From Lingula anatina (Eukaryota > Brachiopoda > Lingulata > Lingulida > Lingulidae), in assembly GCF_001039355.2 (NCBI RefSeq), contig NW_019774847.1, positions 188,854-252,853 of the forward strand: a DNA stretch of 64,000 nucleotides, given 5' to 3'. Positions 1 through 15,700 of this stretch are shown piece by piece. The translations under genes were made by a program, and so were the position numbers. The notes under the pieces are model-generated. The model saw only the letters and a program-made list of their open reading frames with translations, searched no databases and had not been told where the DNA came from. Every line of letters begins with the position of its first letter. Within the stretch, counting starts at the first letter, position 1.

Positions 1-333
1 TCTGTCTGAGTTGGGTTTTCAAAAGAACTCCCACCCAGTAACCTTTGCACAAAATTTATGCCATTTTTAGATCTGCCATATACTGCTTTGGTTTAAAACA
101 ACAAACTTTCATGAAATTTTGAAAACTTTGTCCTTATTGTAATAACATTCATTGTTTTATCTCAAACTGCGAATCTTCCAAAACAACTTGGTCATAAACA
201 CAGTTGTATTCAATTTTGGCTTAGTGGTTACTTGTTATCTATTCTGTTAAAAAACCTGTAGGCTTACCATAAATTCAATTTTGCTTTAGTATCAACTAAT
301 TTTCTATTCTGTACGAAAAACCTGTAGGCTTAC
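1..333 (-). other. Kindlin intron after the fourth coding exon, partial
   Basis: Begins with the donor GTAAGC at 333 on the minus strand and runs off the window edge. AT-rich; no coding signal seen. A short direct repeat of about 25 bp (around 256-275 and 315-334, containing aacctgtaggcttaccat) straddles the splice donor, so the donor sequence itself is duplicated downstream in the intron. Confidence 0.6.
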
Positions 334-3300
334 CATGCATTCATTTTTGCCTTATCAGCGTATGACTTGGGTCTGTAAAGATGGTTGAAGGCTTCCCTGC
401 TAGGTGTCTGTGGACTGTTGATGAGGGACGTCTCGAGGCTGCCCTCAAAGGACAGACTGCTCATGGACCCTGGGGACAGGGTGCCATTGTAACTGTAGGG
501 GGAGGCTGGAGTGTGGGGGGTGAAAGGGGACCCAGGGGTGGAACCACCTGGCCGCAAGAGGGTGCCCTGAAATATAGAGACATCATCATAAACTTAACTG
601 ACATACTTATAATATCATGATTTAGATTTCATTTGCAACAAAAAATATTATTCAAAGTAAGTTTGTAATTCATATATCAAAAATATAATCTAACTTTTTG
701 TTATTTAAATCCCAATTCATTACAAAACTCTTAATTACATATGAGATTTAAAAAGTCATCGTGATAACCATGATATAATGTCAATATTCTAAATGCATGA
801 AGAATGATTGTAGTAATCACGTCTGTATGCTGTCATGAAAATTTATACTATACAAAACAAATATAGGCCAAAGGAAATTTCTGTAAATCTAAAAGGAGCA
901 CATTATTCAATTAATGAAATATAGGAAGAAAATACTGCCTATCATAATTTATCATTATTATAATAGACAGCTGATGCTCAGCCTGCATCATTTTGACATA
1001 AAATTGAGCAATGGGTCTGATGTTTCAGTTTCGGTCCCCAGCCTTCCGCGAGTTATTTGATTAGATAGATATTAATAATGATTTAGTAGTACACGGAGAT
1101 GCGGTTTTATTGATTGTTGGATGAGTTTCTGCTCCCCATGGGTCGATTTTGACTCCCGTTCTCCTCTTTGCTAACATAATCACTCATTTCTAAAACCAAG
1201 TGTGATGCATAGCTGGGAGTCAATACAGGTCGACGTTGGTATAAATGTACTGATCAAACCCAGCCATTCATCTTCTCCTTCATAAAATTTTCAAGCCTCT
1301 CTGGTTTGCTTTTTTTTTCATAGTTCTCTGCCACTCGCAGCCTTCTTGCAATTCATGAAGACAACATTCAATTTTCAAAACTTGTTTAGATTTTGAGGGT
1401 TAAGATCTGACAGTAGAAGAAAACTTTTCTCTGCTTGAACAGCTGATAATTATGACTGGTTTTGGGTGGAGTTAAAGAAAAACACCAGAAAGTGAAGGCT
1501 GCAAACAGAGCTTGCCAAGGTTTGAATAAGGCTAATCCTCCTAGCCAATATTTCTTCACATACAAGGTGGGGTGTTTTTAGCATTTTAAAAAGTATGTAG
1601 CTTATCACCACAGTAACAATACAGCAGCTAAAACAACTGACCCCATTCAATGAAAATCTCATGCCCTCTGCACATAAAATATTTAATATATCCTTAATGA
1701 GATTATCATCTACCATTCCTTCATGTCCTCATATCCTTATTCTAATTCCATAATTAGACAATCCACAGTCATTTCCACCAAGGTTGACCCCAGTATGAAG
1801 GCATTAGTAATTTTTATTAGGAGTTGATCAAATAAGTATCCTTGCTGCTGTCAATAAATATGGTCAGGAAGAGTTAAAGTGCTGAAACACTAAGGAAGGG
1901 TGGGGGTGGGGGCAAAAGTGTTGACTACAATCTATTCATTTTATTCCACATACAGTATGTGTCCATGATTTCACGACACATATCACTAATGCTCAACAGT
2001 GACAACAGGTGGTAACAACAGCAAATTCTATTATGCAAGTCTTTCCACCACTGGGGTTTTTCTGTTCCACACCAATGTTATGTTAATCTCAAGTCTACAT
2101 AGAACACAGTTTGGCTGTAATAGGATTTGACAGCTCTCTGTGGTGACATCTTCACGGATGCAGAACATGTTAGCCGACCTCCCCAGACATAACTAAGGTT
2201 AAAATATATCCTCATGTAAAACCATGGCACAAAAAAGGAAGAAACCCGAGTTGACATTGCCATGCAATGTCATGTCGAAACCTGTTTTGGGTATCAAAAT
2301 TGTCGCCTATTCTTATCAGTGCTGCTTCCATAGAATTCCTCAGGTGTTAATGGCTTTAAGAAATTCCGATATATGACAGGTAAAGGGCGCATTGATGGAT
2401 ACCCTCAGTCACGCTTGTTGAATGTATAATAAGCGTTTTTTTTTCTACAGGAACTTAGCCCCCACTGGACATCTATGTTCAAGTATGCAGAAAACACACA
2501 CACTGACATCCTATTAACATAGGTTATTCTGGGTTAAGACTCATTAAACTTGGGACTTGGTTCATCATCTGCATAGCACAAATAACTAAGTCAGTAAACC
2601 CATGCTGTCATCACTTGTTGACACACACTATATAAAAGAGATAAAAATCTGAACCCTGAGGACATCCAGAACAAACCAGTAATGTCCAATCAATTTAGTT
2701 TGGCAACAGTGTCAATAGATAAAACTGCATGTTTATCACCAGTTTTGGAGTCATCTCAGAAAGAATTTTTCATAATAATCTTTATAAAGTGGCCCGAGAG
2801 AGGGAGGAATGGGGGATCTGCATAAAATATTCTATGTAATACATAAGTCAAATGATAATGTTAACACCTAGTGACAAAACATGGAGTGTATTAATGCAAG
2901 AGAAAAGAACCATTTTATGATTGACCCTAGCCCCACCAGGCAGTTGATCTACTGACCTGCGGTGTTCTGGGAAAGAGACCTCCCTGACCAGAGTCTCCAC
3001 TGTGGTTAGAATTTATCGTTAAGTACGGACTGGTGCCCCCACCCCCAGGACTGAGGGTCCCCGAGGGGGAGTCTGGCTGTCTTCTCCTCTTCTGGACATT
3101 GTTTCTGTTCCTCAGCTCATCTCTGTCAACTTTCCTCCACAGTGATACTTCTTCTGGGTGCCTGATACCTGAAAGAGAAAAGTATTACTATTGATATCAT
3201 CCTTCACCAACTGCCAAAAAGCATGTATAGTCAAATAAACAGCCTTAAACTGATATCAGGCTAAAAATTCATAAGTTAACCTATAATTGTCACCTGGATT

Positions 3301-3673
3301 ATTCAAAGTATTTCATATTTTATTTATTTATGAAAAGAAATACACATTGATAAAATATGATGGACTATAATTGGGTCCTGATTTACTCCTTCAGCAGGAA
3401 AAAGGTCAGGTATGTAAGGAGCATCTAAGCACATGCTGAGTAACTAGGTATGTTAACAGCTCTACCTGTGGATGAACAACATCATCACACAGTACTGACT
3501 GGAGTGCATTCTGTGCTCTACAAGATGGAGTTCACTTGAACACCATGGCAATTTAACTATTATTGGTCCTTTTCAACCATGTAATTTCACTCACACTGCC
3601 TGAGACTGAACCAAAAACATATATACATTATGTGGTTTAAACCTCATCTACTCTCTCTCTCACGCACACACAT

Positions 3674-3755
<82 letters not shown>

Positions 3756-6700
3756 ATATTCAAATTGGAGTTTGATTTCTAAATTTTTAAGAAAATTAAA
3801 AGAATCCAGGAGTGATCATTCTAAATTTCAGTATGAAATCAAGCACATCAAAAACAATTTCTGCCTGCAAAAGTAAGTATTCTTGAACCAGATGCCCCGG
3901 CCAGTGTAATTTATCTCTCTTTAATAAATGTCCACTTCAACCATTCCCTTTACCAACACTTACTGCCTCCAACCACTAATGGATGTTCTCCAGGCATGTT
4001 CACACCATGATCACCTTAGACCAAAGATCAGACAAACCTGCCCTACCATAACCAGATTGATTAACCTGGGATCCACAAGTCTGAGCCCAAATGAGGTCTC
4101 TCTGTAAATTATTCTCGGCAAAGAGACAGACTCAACAGTCTTCCTGTGACTTTTAAATTCATGGTTAATCTATTTGGTTATCTGATATCGCTAGTTTGTC
4201 CAATTTAGATTTAAAACTTGTCTTGGTAGGAACAGGCTCTCAGTTTAATGAATTATCACCCAGAAGTTTTCCTGAGAAGATTGGCCAGCAAGCTGTCAGA
4301 CCCAAAGAAAGATGTTGGATCTATTTTATTATTTTTTTACACAATATCTAGGCTTACCATACTCTTGAACTCACGATGAACTATTCAAGACAATTTTCAA
4401 ATATCTAACGTATTTTAAAGGTACTGTTATAAATCTAACTGTGGAATTCCTTCCTCTGAAACCCTGTTCTGCAAAATTGGCTATATCACAGCGAAAATGC
4501 ACTGGATTGCATTATAATTAATGAGAACATTAATGTCTGGGAAAATATATCATGGGTTAACCACTGGTGTTCAAGCCCTATCTGTGAGCTCATGGTGGTG
4601 CCCCGCAACCTTTATCATTCTCAAAACACACTTTCCTTAATCCACAGAGAAAGGGCCATTAAACCCAAACTAGAAAGAAACATGCCATTTGGTTAATATA
4701 ACATAATTTCATATTATGAGGAAAGATAGAAAACGAGTACAGAAAATCAGCAAGTTGAAATAATTCTAAAATTCCAAATGCCAAAACTTTTCATTTAAAG
4801 GGAAGGATGAATTAGCAGATTCATGCAATTCAGATGCTGAGCAGAGAAATTTGTTAGCTTTAACAAGCAGTGAGCAGAGTTCTTCCAGGGGTTTCACCGT
4901 TACCACCTGGTTCAGGTAGACCTGGAGGCTTGCCCATCTCTGCAGGGGAAAGGATGGATTCCAGCACGAACTACAGCCATTTAATGGAATTTTCTCCTTT
5001 GTCAAATAAACATACAAGAGTAGCCCAAATTTTCTCCCATCTGTGATGAAAATATGTGTTCTGTGGTGATAGGGAAAAAATTCATGCTAACAGCAAGGGC
5101 ATATTGAAAAAAAAAAGTGCCATCTGTCTATATAACATTGTAAAAAACATCTTGCAGATTTCAAATCATGTTTTTGACACTTTTTGAATGAAAAGAAATG
5201 GAACCCATTGAGGAACAATAGAGAACTGATCACACTTTCCCTAGGGCTTGCTGGTGGATCAATTTGAAATCTTAGATAAACATTTATTTTCAATTTTCAG
5301 GCCAGAGAGGCAATGCTAATTGAGATAAATTTGTGACATTGGCTGGATGAATATTTCTATACTGATTGAATATGACACATTGTTTTGACTTAAAGACACC
5401 AAGTTTAAGACAGCAGGCACTTACAATAACAGTATCAAACCTGTATTCCTAGGAATGGAGTAAATTGGCAGTTTGCAAGAACAGATTTGAGGTTTCTGTT
5501 TTCAAGCTGCACACTGACAGGAGATAACCTGCAGCTTGCGTTTGTTTTCAGAGATGAAAGTGGACCTTTGGAAAAATTCTGAAAATGCAAGTGCCAAAGG
5601 CGCACAGCCACAGCTTTATACAGGAAGTGGGGGTGGGGTGGGATAAATATAATACCCAAATATCAGTATATGTGAATAAATCAGAAGACTTTCATCTCTG
5701 TTTTCCCTGCAGCATCCAAAAAGAGCTAAACATTCTATCAGTCAAGCTCCAATCTACAAAGGGGAGCAAAATATACATAAAAACATTCCTTAGAAGTAAA
5801 ACATCTGATAAATATTTTTGGTTTACTGATTAGCTTCAAAAATGTATATCTGGCAAGAGGTTTATCCTGTCAGAAACACCCCTTTATTGTAGCAGCGTAA
5901 TGGAGGAAATTTCCACAGGGCCTTGTCCATCATAAAACACAGGCAATTGCTTCAGGCTGAGATCTTCCCCTCTCTGCTAAATACAGATATGTCAGGCCAT
6001 CATCACAAAAAAGAAATGACATCTATAAAATACCTGCCCTGGGGTTAATATTTATGATAGCTCTTTGTAGATGGTGAAATTGAAACATTACCACTTGGTA
6101 CTCCCAGAGGATTTTACTACAATATGGATATATTGCCAATCTGGGATAGAATACACTTTGTTAATGAAACAGGCGCAGATTCTTTCTCACAAAAGTGTAA
6201 TGCTAGTTGAAAACCAGGTGGAATGTTAATAAGGGTACATAAATCCAGGACAATGTTCAGAAAACCACTCGCCTAACTATTTCCTCTGGAAAAAAAGGGT
6301 GAATATTGGGGCAAGCAACAACACACTTCCACTTACCCATTTCTTTGCAGATCTGTATAACAGATGCGAAAATTTTGACAGAGAAATCTGCACGCACATC
6401 CATTATTTGTAGGTCTGGTAACTGTAGTTTTAGATTCTTGTGCATTGGTGTGAAGTGCAGCCTGGCCTCGGCTGAAACACCATATTGGTCCAGGGTGGAC
6501 CTTGTTCTGGACAACCACATATTCTCTTCTGGCCACCATAATGCGTGATCTGACCAGTCCACTGCGAATTCTGGAGAAGAAATGAATAAATGTTTAATTA
6601 AATATTGATTTAAATATATTTTCATAAAAAACAGAAATACCACTATTGTTTCTTATCAGTTTATTCGATCTACAATTTGCCACTGCTTTGGATATTTTCA

Positions 6701-9700
6701 TAAATCAGCTTTTCTTTTAATAGCTGTTGAAATGTTATCAAAAGCGAAAAATAAATTTCCAATAAAATCTTCAAAAGAAAGAAAAAAAACATCATAACCA
6801 TCTATCATCTTGAGCTTTTGTCAAGAAAAAATATTTATCATTGACAATATTAAACAATCGCAAGACAAAATTCATTAGACACAAATCTTATTTATCATTT
6901 CAAACTGAAGTTCAAACATGAACAGCTCAACATTGCATTAAATCTGTGATCTCTCATTCAATCTGCCCTTGCACCTCACCATATTGTTTTTTAACTTTAA
7001 TAGGGAACTATGGGGTCTGCTAAACAATTCTTTCAATTACTAAACAGCTCAAATTGCCCTTAAATCAACAGCTAAGGGAAACTGTAGCAGCTTTGTTCAC
7101 TATTCTATTAGAACAGGGTCACCACACTGGGGCAGTAGCCATGAGGTAGAACTGGACTCACTGACCCATGAGACTGGTGGACAGTGGCTGCGTTCAGAAC
7201 AAGACTAACTTAAAACTCAAACACCATTACTTTAGCAAATAGTAGTAATCGGTTAGGCAGTTTTTGATCCCAGTTAGTCTGATTGTGAACATGATCTGAT
7301 CTTCAAGAGAAGAGGTGACATCTTCAAGTGCACTGATATGCACCTACTTGCACATGCTATGCAACAGTACTATATAGCCAACTGGAATCAGACCAATTAT
7401 ATATGTAGAACAGACAGGCCTAAGTCCAGTTTAAATTGCTGTGAGATATCAGCTGAACTTTTCATGACCAGAAACTGCAACTAGATCGTAATTATGGATA
7501 AAAGAGGCCACTTAGTGGTAACTACTGGCAAATGACATGTAAATCTGCACTGTGCCAACCACAGGCAAAAATCCCTTATCAATTAATGAACAATAACTTT
7601 TTTTTTATAATTTCCCTAATATCACAAAGAACTTTGTATTTTCTTAATAGGAATGACCCCTGAAAATAATGTAATGCATGACTGACGTAAAACCCAAAGA
7701 CCCCTACGACATAAGTTCAAAATTCAATTCAATTTAAAGCAAACTTAAACATTTTCTTTCCAATTTGCAGTGTTAATAACTTATTTAAAGTGTAATTCAG
7801 TTTGTGCAATCTGTTACAACCTTCAAGCACAGCTGGAAGCAGAAGTTTTGTGTGTGTTTAGGGCTGGGTTTTTCTCTCCATCCAGCCAACAATATCTGGG
7901 CTATAATTTCGTTCCCATGCTCTTTGCACATTTAAAGCTGCATTCTGCATAAGCAAGGCTGGTGTGACCATTGTTTTTCAGCCAACAAAAAACAACTTCT
8001 GTTTATATTCCCACAATTTCCTTCAGCAAATAGAGAGAAATATTTACATCTGTTAATCTGTTTTCCACTTCAGTTGACAGAAAAAATGAAGAGGATTTTT
8101 ATAAGATTGACATGGCTGCTTCTGGAGTGGTTCTTTGTGAAGCAAGAGTATATTATCAGGAACACAAAAGAATGACAGCTTGCTTATTGACGATACTTTT
8201 GATCCTCTCTCTATTCAGTTTCCGTCTTAAGACAGTAGTTAATAATATAAAACTGAATGGCTGCAACCCTCATGAAATACAATATTAAATGAGTCTGTCA
8301 AGGAGAAAACATTACACAGCCCCCATATAGTGCATGCAGCCCACATAACAGGTACACATTTCCAACATCCACTTCAGTTACATTTCCAATGCACTTGGCT
8401 AAGCAGTGAATGCCAAAGAGATAGTTATCTGACATGACTGAAGATGCCTTCCATTGACAAGGTAATGGACTCTCCAGTGGAACCGCACTCTTCCCTTTGC
8501 TTTCATTAGTACAACATTTGATAATAGACTTATATTATATATCTGGACTAAATAAATGGTTCAAATTTCACTGCTCAAGAAGAGACACAATGATATAATG
8601 AATAGATAGGGGAGGGACAGAGAAGAGGGGTGGATGTTTGGCTGAAAATGAATATAACATCTACAGAGAATGTGATACCATCCAATATCCTACAATCCAG
8701 ATCAGGACATAAGGCTAATGATTCATATGTAATGGACATGAGCATGAAAGGTATAACCAATAAAGGTTAAATGTCTCCATTAAAAGAAAAGAAGATCCAA
8801 AGTACAGTAGATAGTTGCAAGGCAAAGTAGATGAATAAAACCTTTACCAGTACACTACACAACAAAGCTGCACACCAATATCTACTTTGTTCTTCAAGAC
8901 ACAGAAGTCAAATCATTTTTGACAACCCCCAAAGATTGTTATCATAATTATGGAGTCAGTAATTTAGAGAGAAAAAAACCCCACAAAACCTGGAGAGAGC
9001 AGGAATGCTGAAAACAATTCTACTGTGACACATTAGATTTAATGACAGAGTTAGCAACTAGGACTTTCTACCTGATCACTAAGCAGGAGCTTAACTCTGT
9101 TTAACTAACCGTGCAACTTTTCAACTTAAAGCAATTTTGTACACTAATGTGCCTAATAAGTGTTACACACCAAGGCACCAAGCAGTGAATTAGATGATCC
9201 ATATCGATGTTTTGCCTAACACTCCAAAAGAAATAAAAAAGAACAAGGGAGAAAAACAAGCATTGGTTCACTTCTTTCACGCTCAGTTCATGCATTCACC
9301 ACGAATTCAGCCCACAGAGGCGAAAAACGTGCTTATCAGGACAATGTGTGCAATTCTTATACTGCCTACTTCACAGCATCTTTTCCATGTTAGCATAGCA
9401 CTTTTCCTCCATTGTAAAAATGAACCGAGATAGAAGGAAAGTGCCGTGATGCAGATTGGGTTCTTCCTGACCTTTTGGCCCAGGTGGGTGTTTGACAGCA
9501 TGCCTGTTTAGTCATCTCTGTGCAACGACAATCACCCAGAACATTCTTGTGGTTTATTGTCATCTGGTTCTTTATTATTTACATCCTCACCTCTACCTGT
9601 ACACATCAACAGAAGGTACCGAGAAGATAATTCGTCTTGTTAATGCTAGAAAGGCCCCAGTTTGCAATTTCAATGCACATACTTAACAGGCTGCAGATAA

Positions 9701-12700
9701 GGCACTTTCTCGTAGCTGATATGAGAGCAATTTTGAGTTTTTGACAGAAAATGACCTAATAAAACTTCTTTTTAAGGTCAACTGAAACTGTTGAACAAAA
9801 CATAAAAGACTTTAGAAGAATGAAACAAGAATCTTGTTTCATTTGATAATTGATGAAACAAAGAGTCCTTAGCAAAATCTAAATGCATTTTCATAAATAC
9901 AGACAACAACATGCATATTAGCATGTCTATAAAAGTAAACATTTTAATACAAAAATATTGTAGAATGAGGTAAGGGAACCATACCACATCCAATGCCATG
10001 AGTGGAAGAAAAAGACTGCACCCCATCTATTACAGCTGGGCTATTCTCAGCTTCATCTCAAGTCTGTTTAGGTACGTGCTAAACAGCATGATTATGTTCT
10101 ATTTTCAGCAATCTAAGAAGATCGAAGATTTCAAGTATAAACATAACATTGCAGATCACTATATAACTAAGGAATACAAATCATATGGTGAGTTAGTGCA
10201 ATGTGATGTGTACCCAGTGTTATTCATTCCTCATTTGCTGTAACTCCACAAAGTAATTTCAATTGAATGAACCATGTAGGAGAACTAACCCTTCTGTCAC
10301 AGCGGTATGTACTAATTTAATCATTTGATTCTTTGCCAAGCAATAAATGAGCAAGCAGCAATAGCAGTTTCCGGAAGATACAGGTGTTATGTATGCTTTC
10401 ACACCTTGTCTGCAACTGTTGTTCTTTGCTTAGACCTCCTAGAACTGGATCTTAGAAATTCATACTGAGAAAAATCACTACTTAATACTTCTCCAACATA
10501 TCAGTCATCAACAAGTATTTTTTTTTAAGGATCCTACATGAACCAGACTTCCTATTTCAATCGATAACTGGAATATTGCAGGAACACATTTATAATGATG
10601 CTATGCAGAAGTTGGCTAATTAATGTTTTAGAACGCTTTGGAGATCATGATCAAAACAAAATTACGATGATAAAACAAGAAAGAGGTAATAAGAAAACCA
10701 TCGCACAAGGAAGTAATTGTATGGAGAGGCTGGCAATATAAGCCTTGAAGACACTGGATCAGAACCGCAGTCAACTTTAGCATCAACTACAATGCATCCA
10801 TTATTACCAATTTAACAAAACATGTATCACCTTTCTTATGCCAAGAATTCCCAGTTAGATTGCCATGGTAACTAACGCCTTACTGGCACATGAAAAACTA
10901 AATTAACAAACCAAGTCCACCTTCTCAAAAATAATAATAATAATAAAAATCTGCAAAGTCATTAACTTCAATACAAACACCAATGTCTTAGTAATGAATT
11001 TTCAATCTCAAACAGGGAGAAAATGAAACAAAAAAGTATCAGAGAACCTCTGAACAAGTGCCAAAAGACAGACAACAAAAATTTATCAGCTTTCTCTCAC
11101 ACATCCTTTCTACTGGTTGTGGCAGCAAAAATGCTGCCAATGATAAAAATTGAGCCATTTGGCATCCAGTTGTTGCTCCCCTACGGCAAAACACATGGAT
11201 TTCTTCACAACTGCAGGTAGAATGTTTCATACCTGAATACTATAAACTACATGCAGACCCCCCCCCCCATCTCTAACATCTGTCTTATTTCTTTTTAAAT
11301 GCTAGAATGCAATAGACCTCTTGCTGACAAACATTTATCTTGCAAAGTATTCAGTGAATGTTAAGAAAAAAGAGCCCCTCTAAGGTAGAAAGATATGGTC
11401 ATCATTTCATCTACCAGTATGATCAATGTATGTATGCTTATGTGTAGGTGCCTGAGGGTGGGTGGAGGGGGTGGGGGGAGGAGGTTACCAATTTAAAGAC
11501 GGTCATAACCAGTTGTGAACTGTTTTGCAGTGAATCATATTGAAAGAAATTTCACATCATTATTCTCAAGTACAACACTGCCTCAAAAAACTTACATGGA
11601 AACCAATAATCAACAAAATGAAAGCTGGAAACTTTTTGTTCCATTTGATGTCTAAACTCCCTCCCACTTCATTGTGAGAAAGTCAGCAGAACATTAGTGG
11701 GTTCATGATAAAGCTAGATAAAGCATATGGCCCACACCTGCTGTTCACAGCTTATCTAGGTCTCTCCCCTGTTCTCTCACCTATGTTATAAAACCACAGT
11801 ACATACAGCTTCTTATAGGATGAGTACAAATATGTGCCATAAATCAGGTGCCCCCAGGGTTACACAACAAAAAAATAAAGCAATACATATATATGCCAAA
11901 AGCAATACAGACGAATGAGCCTATCTTAAGAACCAATTGACTTAACTTAAAAATTACTATAATGAATATGAGAATTGAATTTCTGATGTATCTGTTTTAT
12001 TTCAAGTTCTTCAGGAACTAGGGTAGACTCTCCATAACATGTTACCTTTAAAGTCAATTTATCTTATATGTCACAGATTTTTTCTTTGATGTTAGCTGAA
12101 ATCCATATTCATTCATGAATATTGCCTAACTGGAATCTTAGGGTAACTTGAACATTCTTTTCAGTCCGAAAGTGTCTAAATCTTTTGTATGTACTTATTT
12201 GTACAGGTAAAACCAAATCACTGAATGAAGGACATACCCCTCCCCACCCATTCCCTATGCGCGCACACACACACGCACACGCACACGCACACACACACAC
12301 ACACACACACTGACACTATACTGTAGATTTCTGTCTGTACTTCACTGTGTATGTCTGGTTCTGCTTTACTTAACATGGTAAACCACTTGCCCTTGCAGAT
12401 GGACATGCTGTTTTTGCTGTACAATTACATGGCTACATTGTTGTTACACACAAACTGGTTTTGCTTAATTTGGAATTCAAAAGAGACTCCTTGCCAGTGA
12501 TAAAAATAGTCCACGCCTGTCATGTGAGTGACACTTTCTACATCCTTAGGCTTATTTACTACTTATCTTCTACTGTTTTGTTCCACCTAGGTGACCAATA
12601 GTTTGTCTTTAAGAAGGTGCATTAGCATGTGAAATTGTTGGGTTATTAGGATGATGATGATGATGATGACCTCTTTTAACAGAAAGGGAAAATAATGTTA

Positions 12701-15700
12701 ATTTTATGACAATAATGAACATTGGTTCAATACAAAGTTGTGTATTGTATTTTGACATGAAACTTGACAAATTCAAATATTATCCATACATACAAGTTTG
12801 ATTCTGCACACAGAGCAGTAGCTGATGTCAACAGCCTGGCAGATGCATTTTCCTTTACAAAAACTTAGTCAAAAGTAACTGTGGTTTATAAACAAGACTG
12901 AAGACTAGGAAGGAAACTAAAAGTCAACAAGATTTTAAATTAATCATGTTCAATCAGAAAATCCAGTTGAATCATTTAAACAATATTTTTTGCCAGTGGT
13001 GAACCCACAGCCCACATGGCCAGTGCCATACCATAGTGTATCAATAAACAAGCATGGTATTTGTATACTTCCAGAGTTTCAAACATTTGATGCCTTTCCT
13101 TCAAGAGGGGGACTATCCTGTGACCACACTGAGCTGTCAGGATGTAGCCGGGAATCACTTCAGACAAGGGTTGATTACTCACCAGATAAATATGGATTAA
13201 TAATACACACACAAAAAAACATGCTAGTTTGATGGTCTTGTTTTTTTTTTAACCGGAACACAGAGCACTATCCTCCAAAGGTCAACTTGTCAAATGCTCT
13301 ATTCCAGTTAAGTTTTTATGAAATCACTTCACACTAAATCAAGTCCAACCAAAGCCAAATATAATTCTAAACCTTTATTCAAAACTTTTCATTCATAGTC
13401 TGAACACTTAAGTATAACTGTAGAAGACATTCAATAATCCGCACTATAATGATCTTTATCTTATGACAGTCTTTTCAAAAAGACCAGAGAACAGTATAAA
13501 CAGTGTCCTGTCTTGTGTCTGTCCCATTCATTTATCAAATGTACAGCTACCTGTAATGTAGTCCTCCACCTGGATTTCAAGACTTCAAAGAGAAGATGAA
13601 TAGCACCAACAGAACCACCCCCTTGTCACTGACAACTGAAGGAGGCGGAGGACTTCCATCTCGAACTTTGTTATCAAACTTGGTGTGGGATATGTGTTTG
13701 TCCTAATGACAACCAGGGTCTGATTTATAATCTTCCATAATTTTCCACCAAAGTCCATCTGTCTTCATCTTATTCAACAACAGCTTCAGATCATCCTCTG
13801 GAGACTAGGTTATGAACCCTTTTGTTCCTCTTTCTATATTCATTTTACAGGCAAAAAGATTTATCATTATAATATCTTTATTTATTTATTTATTATTATT
13901 TTTTTTTGGGGGGGGGGGTTAAATTATTTAAAAATATTATTGGATTCATCATTTGGGTCATGTCATTTGCAGCAATCTAGAAGACGTTCTACAGTGTGTC
14001 TAGAAAATCCAATCTGTGTTAATTATGAAAAGAAGATTTATGAAAACAGGATAAGGCCTCGTTTCTTGCTTATAACAATAGAGGTTACAGATGCACTTGT
14101 ATCACGACGGCCGTTTTGTCTTAGCTTCTCTGTCTCAGTGTGCTCATCAAAACCTATAATTTCACTGGACAAAAGATATATCAATACCATAGAGTGTGGT
14201 GATCAATGCTTCCCAAACATACTACCCAAACAAAAAAGAGAAGAAAACAGTCTGCAAGAAGTGTCATCAGAAAGCAATCAATACGACCAGTTATATTTCA
14301 ATAGTGTGACACAAAAGGCATTGTTGATAGAAACGAGAGATGCCTCAAATAAAGACAAATACCCCATCTGCCTACAGGAGAGAAGTGATCTTTAGAACTA
14401 GAGTAAATTATATTAATATTTGATACACACATAGTAATAAGGCAAAGCAGTACATTATACAACACTGGAAACAGTTTTATATATATGAGCTATGTGAAAT
14501 ATAAAACCAAATTTTGAGTTTTGAGTTTTTGAGTTTAAAAAAAAACACACACACACACACACCTAATGTAAGTGATGGATGACAAATGTCCATTAATTTT
14601 TTATTCAAAATTGTTTTTTCCCCTTCCTCCACAATAGAGACACTGAAATGGGAATCCCTGTGGTAATCTAAAAGATAAACCATTGATAACATCAATTTTA
14701 CAGCCCAAAATGATTTACTCTAAACAAATTTTTGGCTCTTGGGTAAAGAATGCAGATCTTATCTTCCAAAAAACATTTCCGCATCATCTTTTGATCCAAA
14801 AATGGCCACAAACAGACCATCTTGATGACTGCCTCACTTCCTGACTGACCATAGAGTGACCACTGTACCCACTGGCCCTCCCATCCTGGGTTTGATATCC
14901 CCTCACTGCATACTTGATGTATGACTGGACATTCTTCAAATTTCCACTGGTCACTGTAACTTCAAATACCCCTATTCTCATATAAAAGTATCAGATGCAG
15001 CAGTGCAAGTCAAACTTTGACATAGAGCTTTGTATTGTCATCAAATGTAGTGGTGCTGAAAGACTGGCAAAAACATAGCATTTATCTCAAAAGGTAAAGG
15101 CATATCACATGTAGTAGAAGCTATAAACTCTGACTAATATGTTGGCCCCTTTGATGATGGAAAGGCTACACAGCCACTATTCATGATCCTTTTTATATCT
15201 TTCCTCTGTGATAGTTATTTTGTGATCGTCTCCCAATGGAAGATTTCAATTTGAATGAGACAAAATGTGCATACAGGTGATATTTTATTACCTAGGTACA
15301 GTTCAATAGAAACAGAGGTACACCTGACCCAAGCTGGAACCGCTAACTATAGTTGCACCTTTCTGTACAGAGACAGACTTGAATTCTAATGCCTTCTCCT
15401 CTCTTGTTTGCTGCAGTCAGTCACCTAGGCAGCTGACCTCCAGGGTCAGGGATGCCTTCAAATACCTACCCAGCCAATATTAATGGCCATTAATACACAG
15501 AATACATGTACACCCTGGAAATCTCATTAAAATTTGTACTCTTGAGGAGGAGCACCTGCTCATTCTTTCTCTCTAGTGCTCGGTTTCTATTTCTCTGCAG
15601 GTGCTTTATCATGTTGTCATCGAGTTGTTACTGGTCAACACATTACATGCCACATTAACATTAAGGAACTGGTATGCAGTGCTTAAATCAAATGTGACAA

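Noticed and set aside
6306-6548. Plus-strand ORF over kindlin exon 2
   Set aside because: Antisense of the conserved F0/F1 coding sequence, with no motif of its own.
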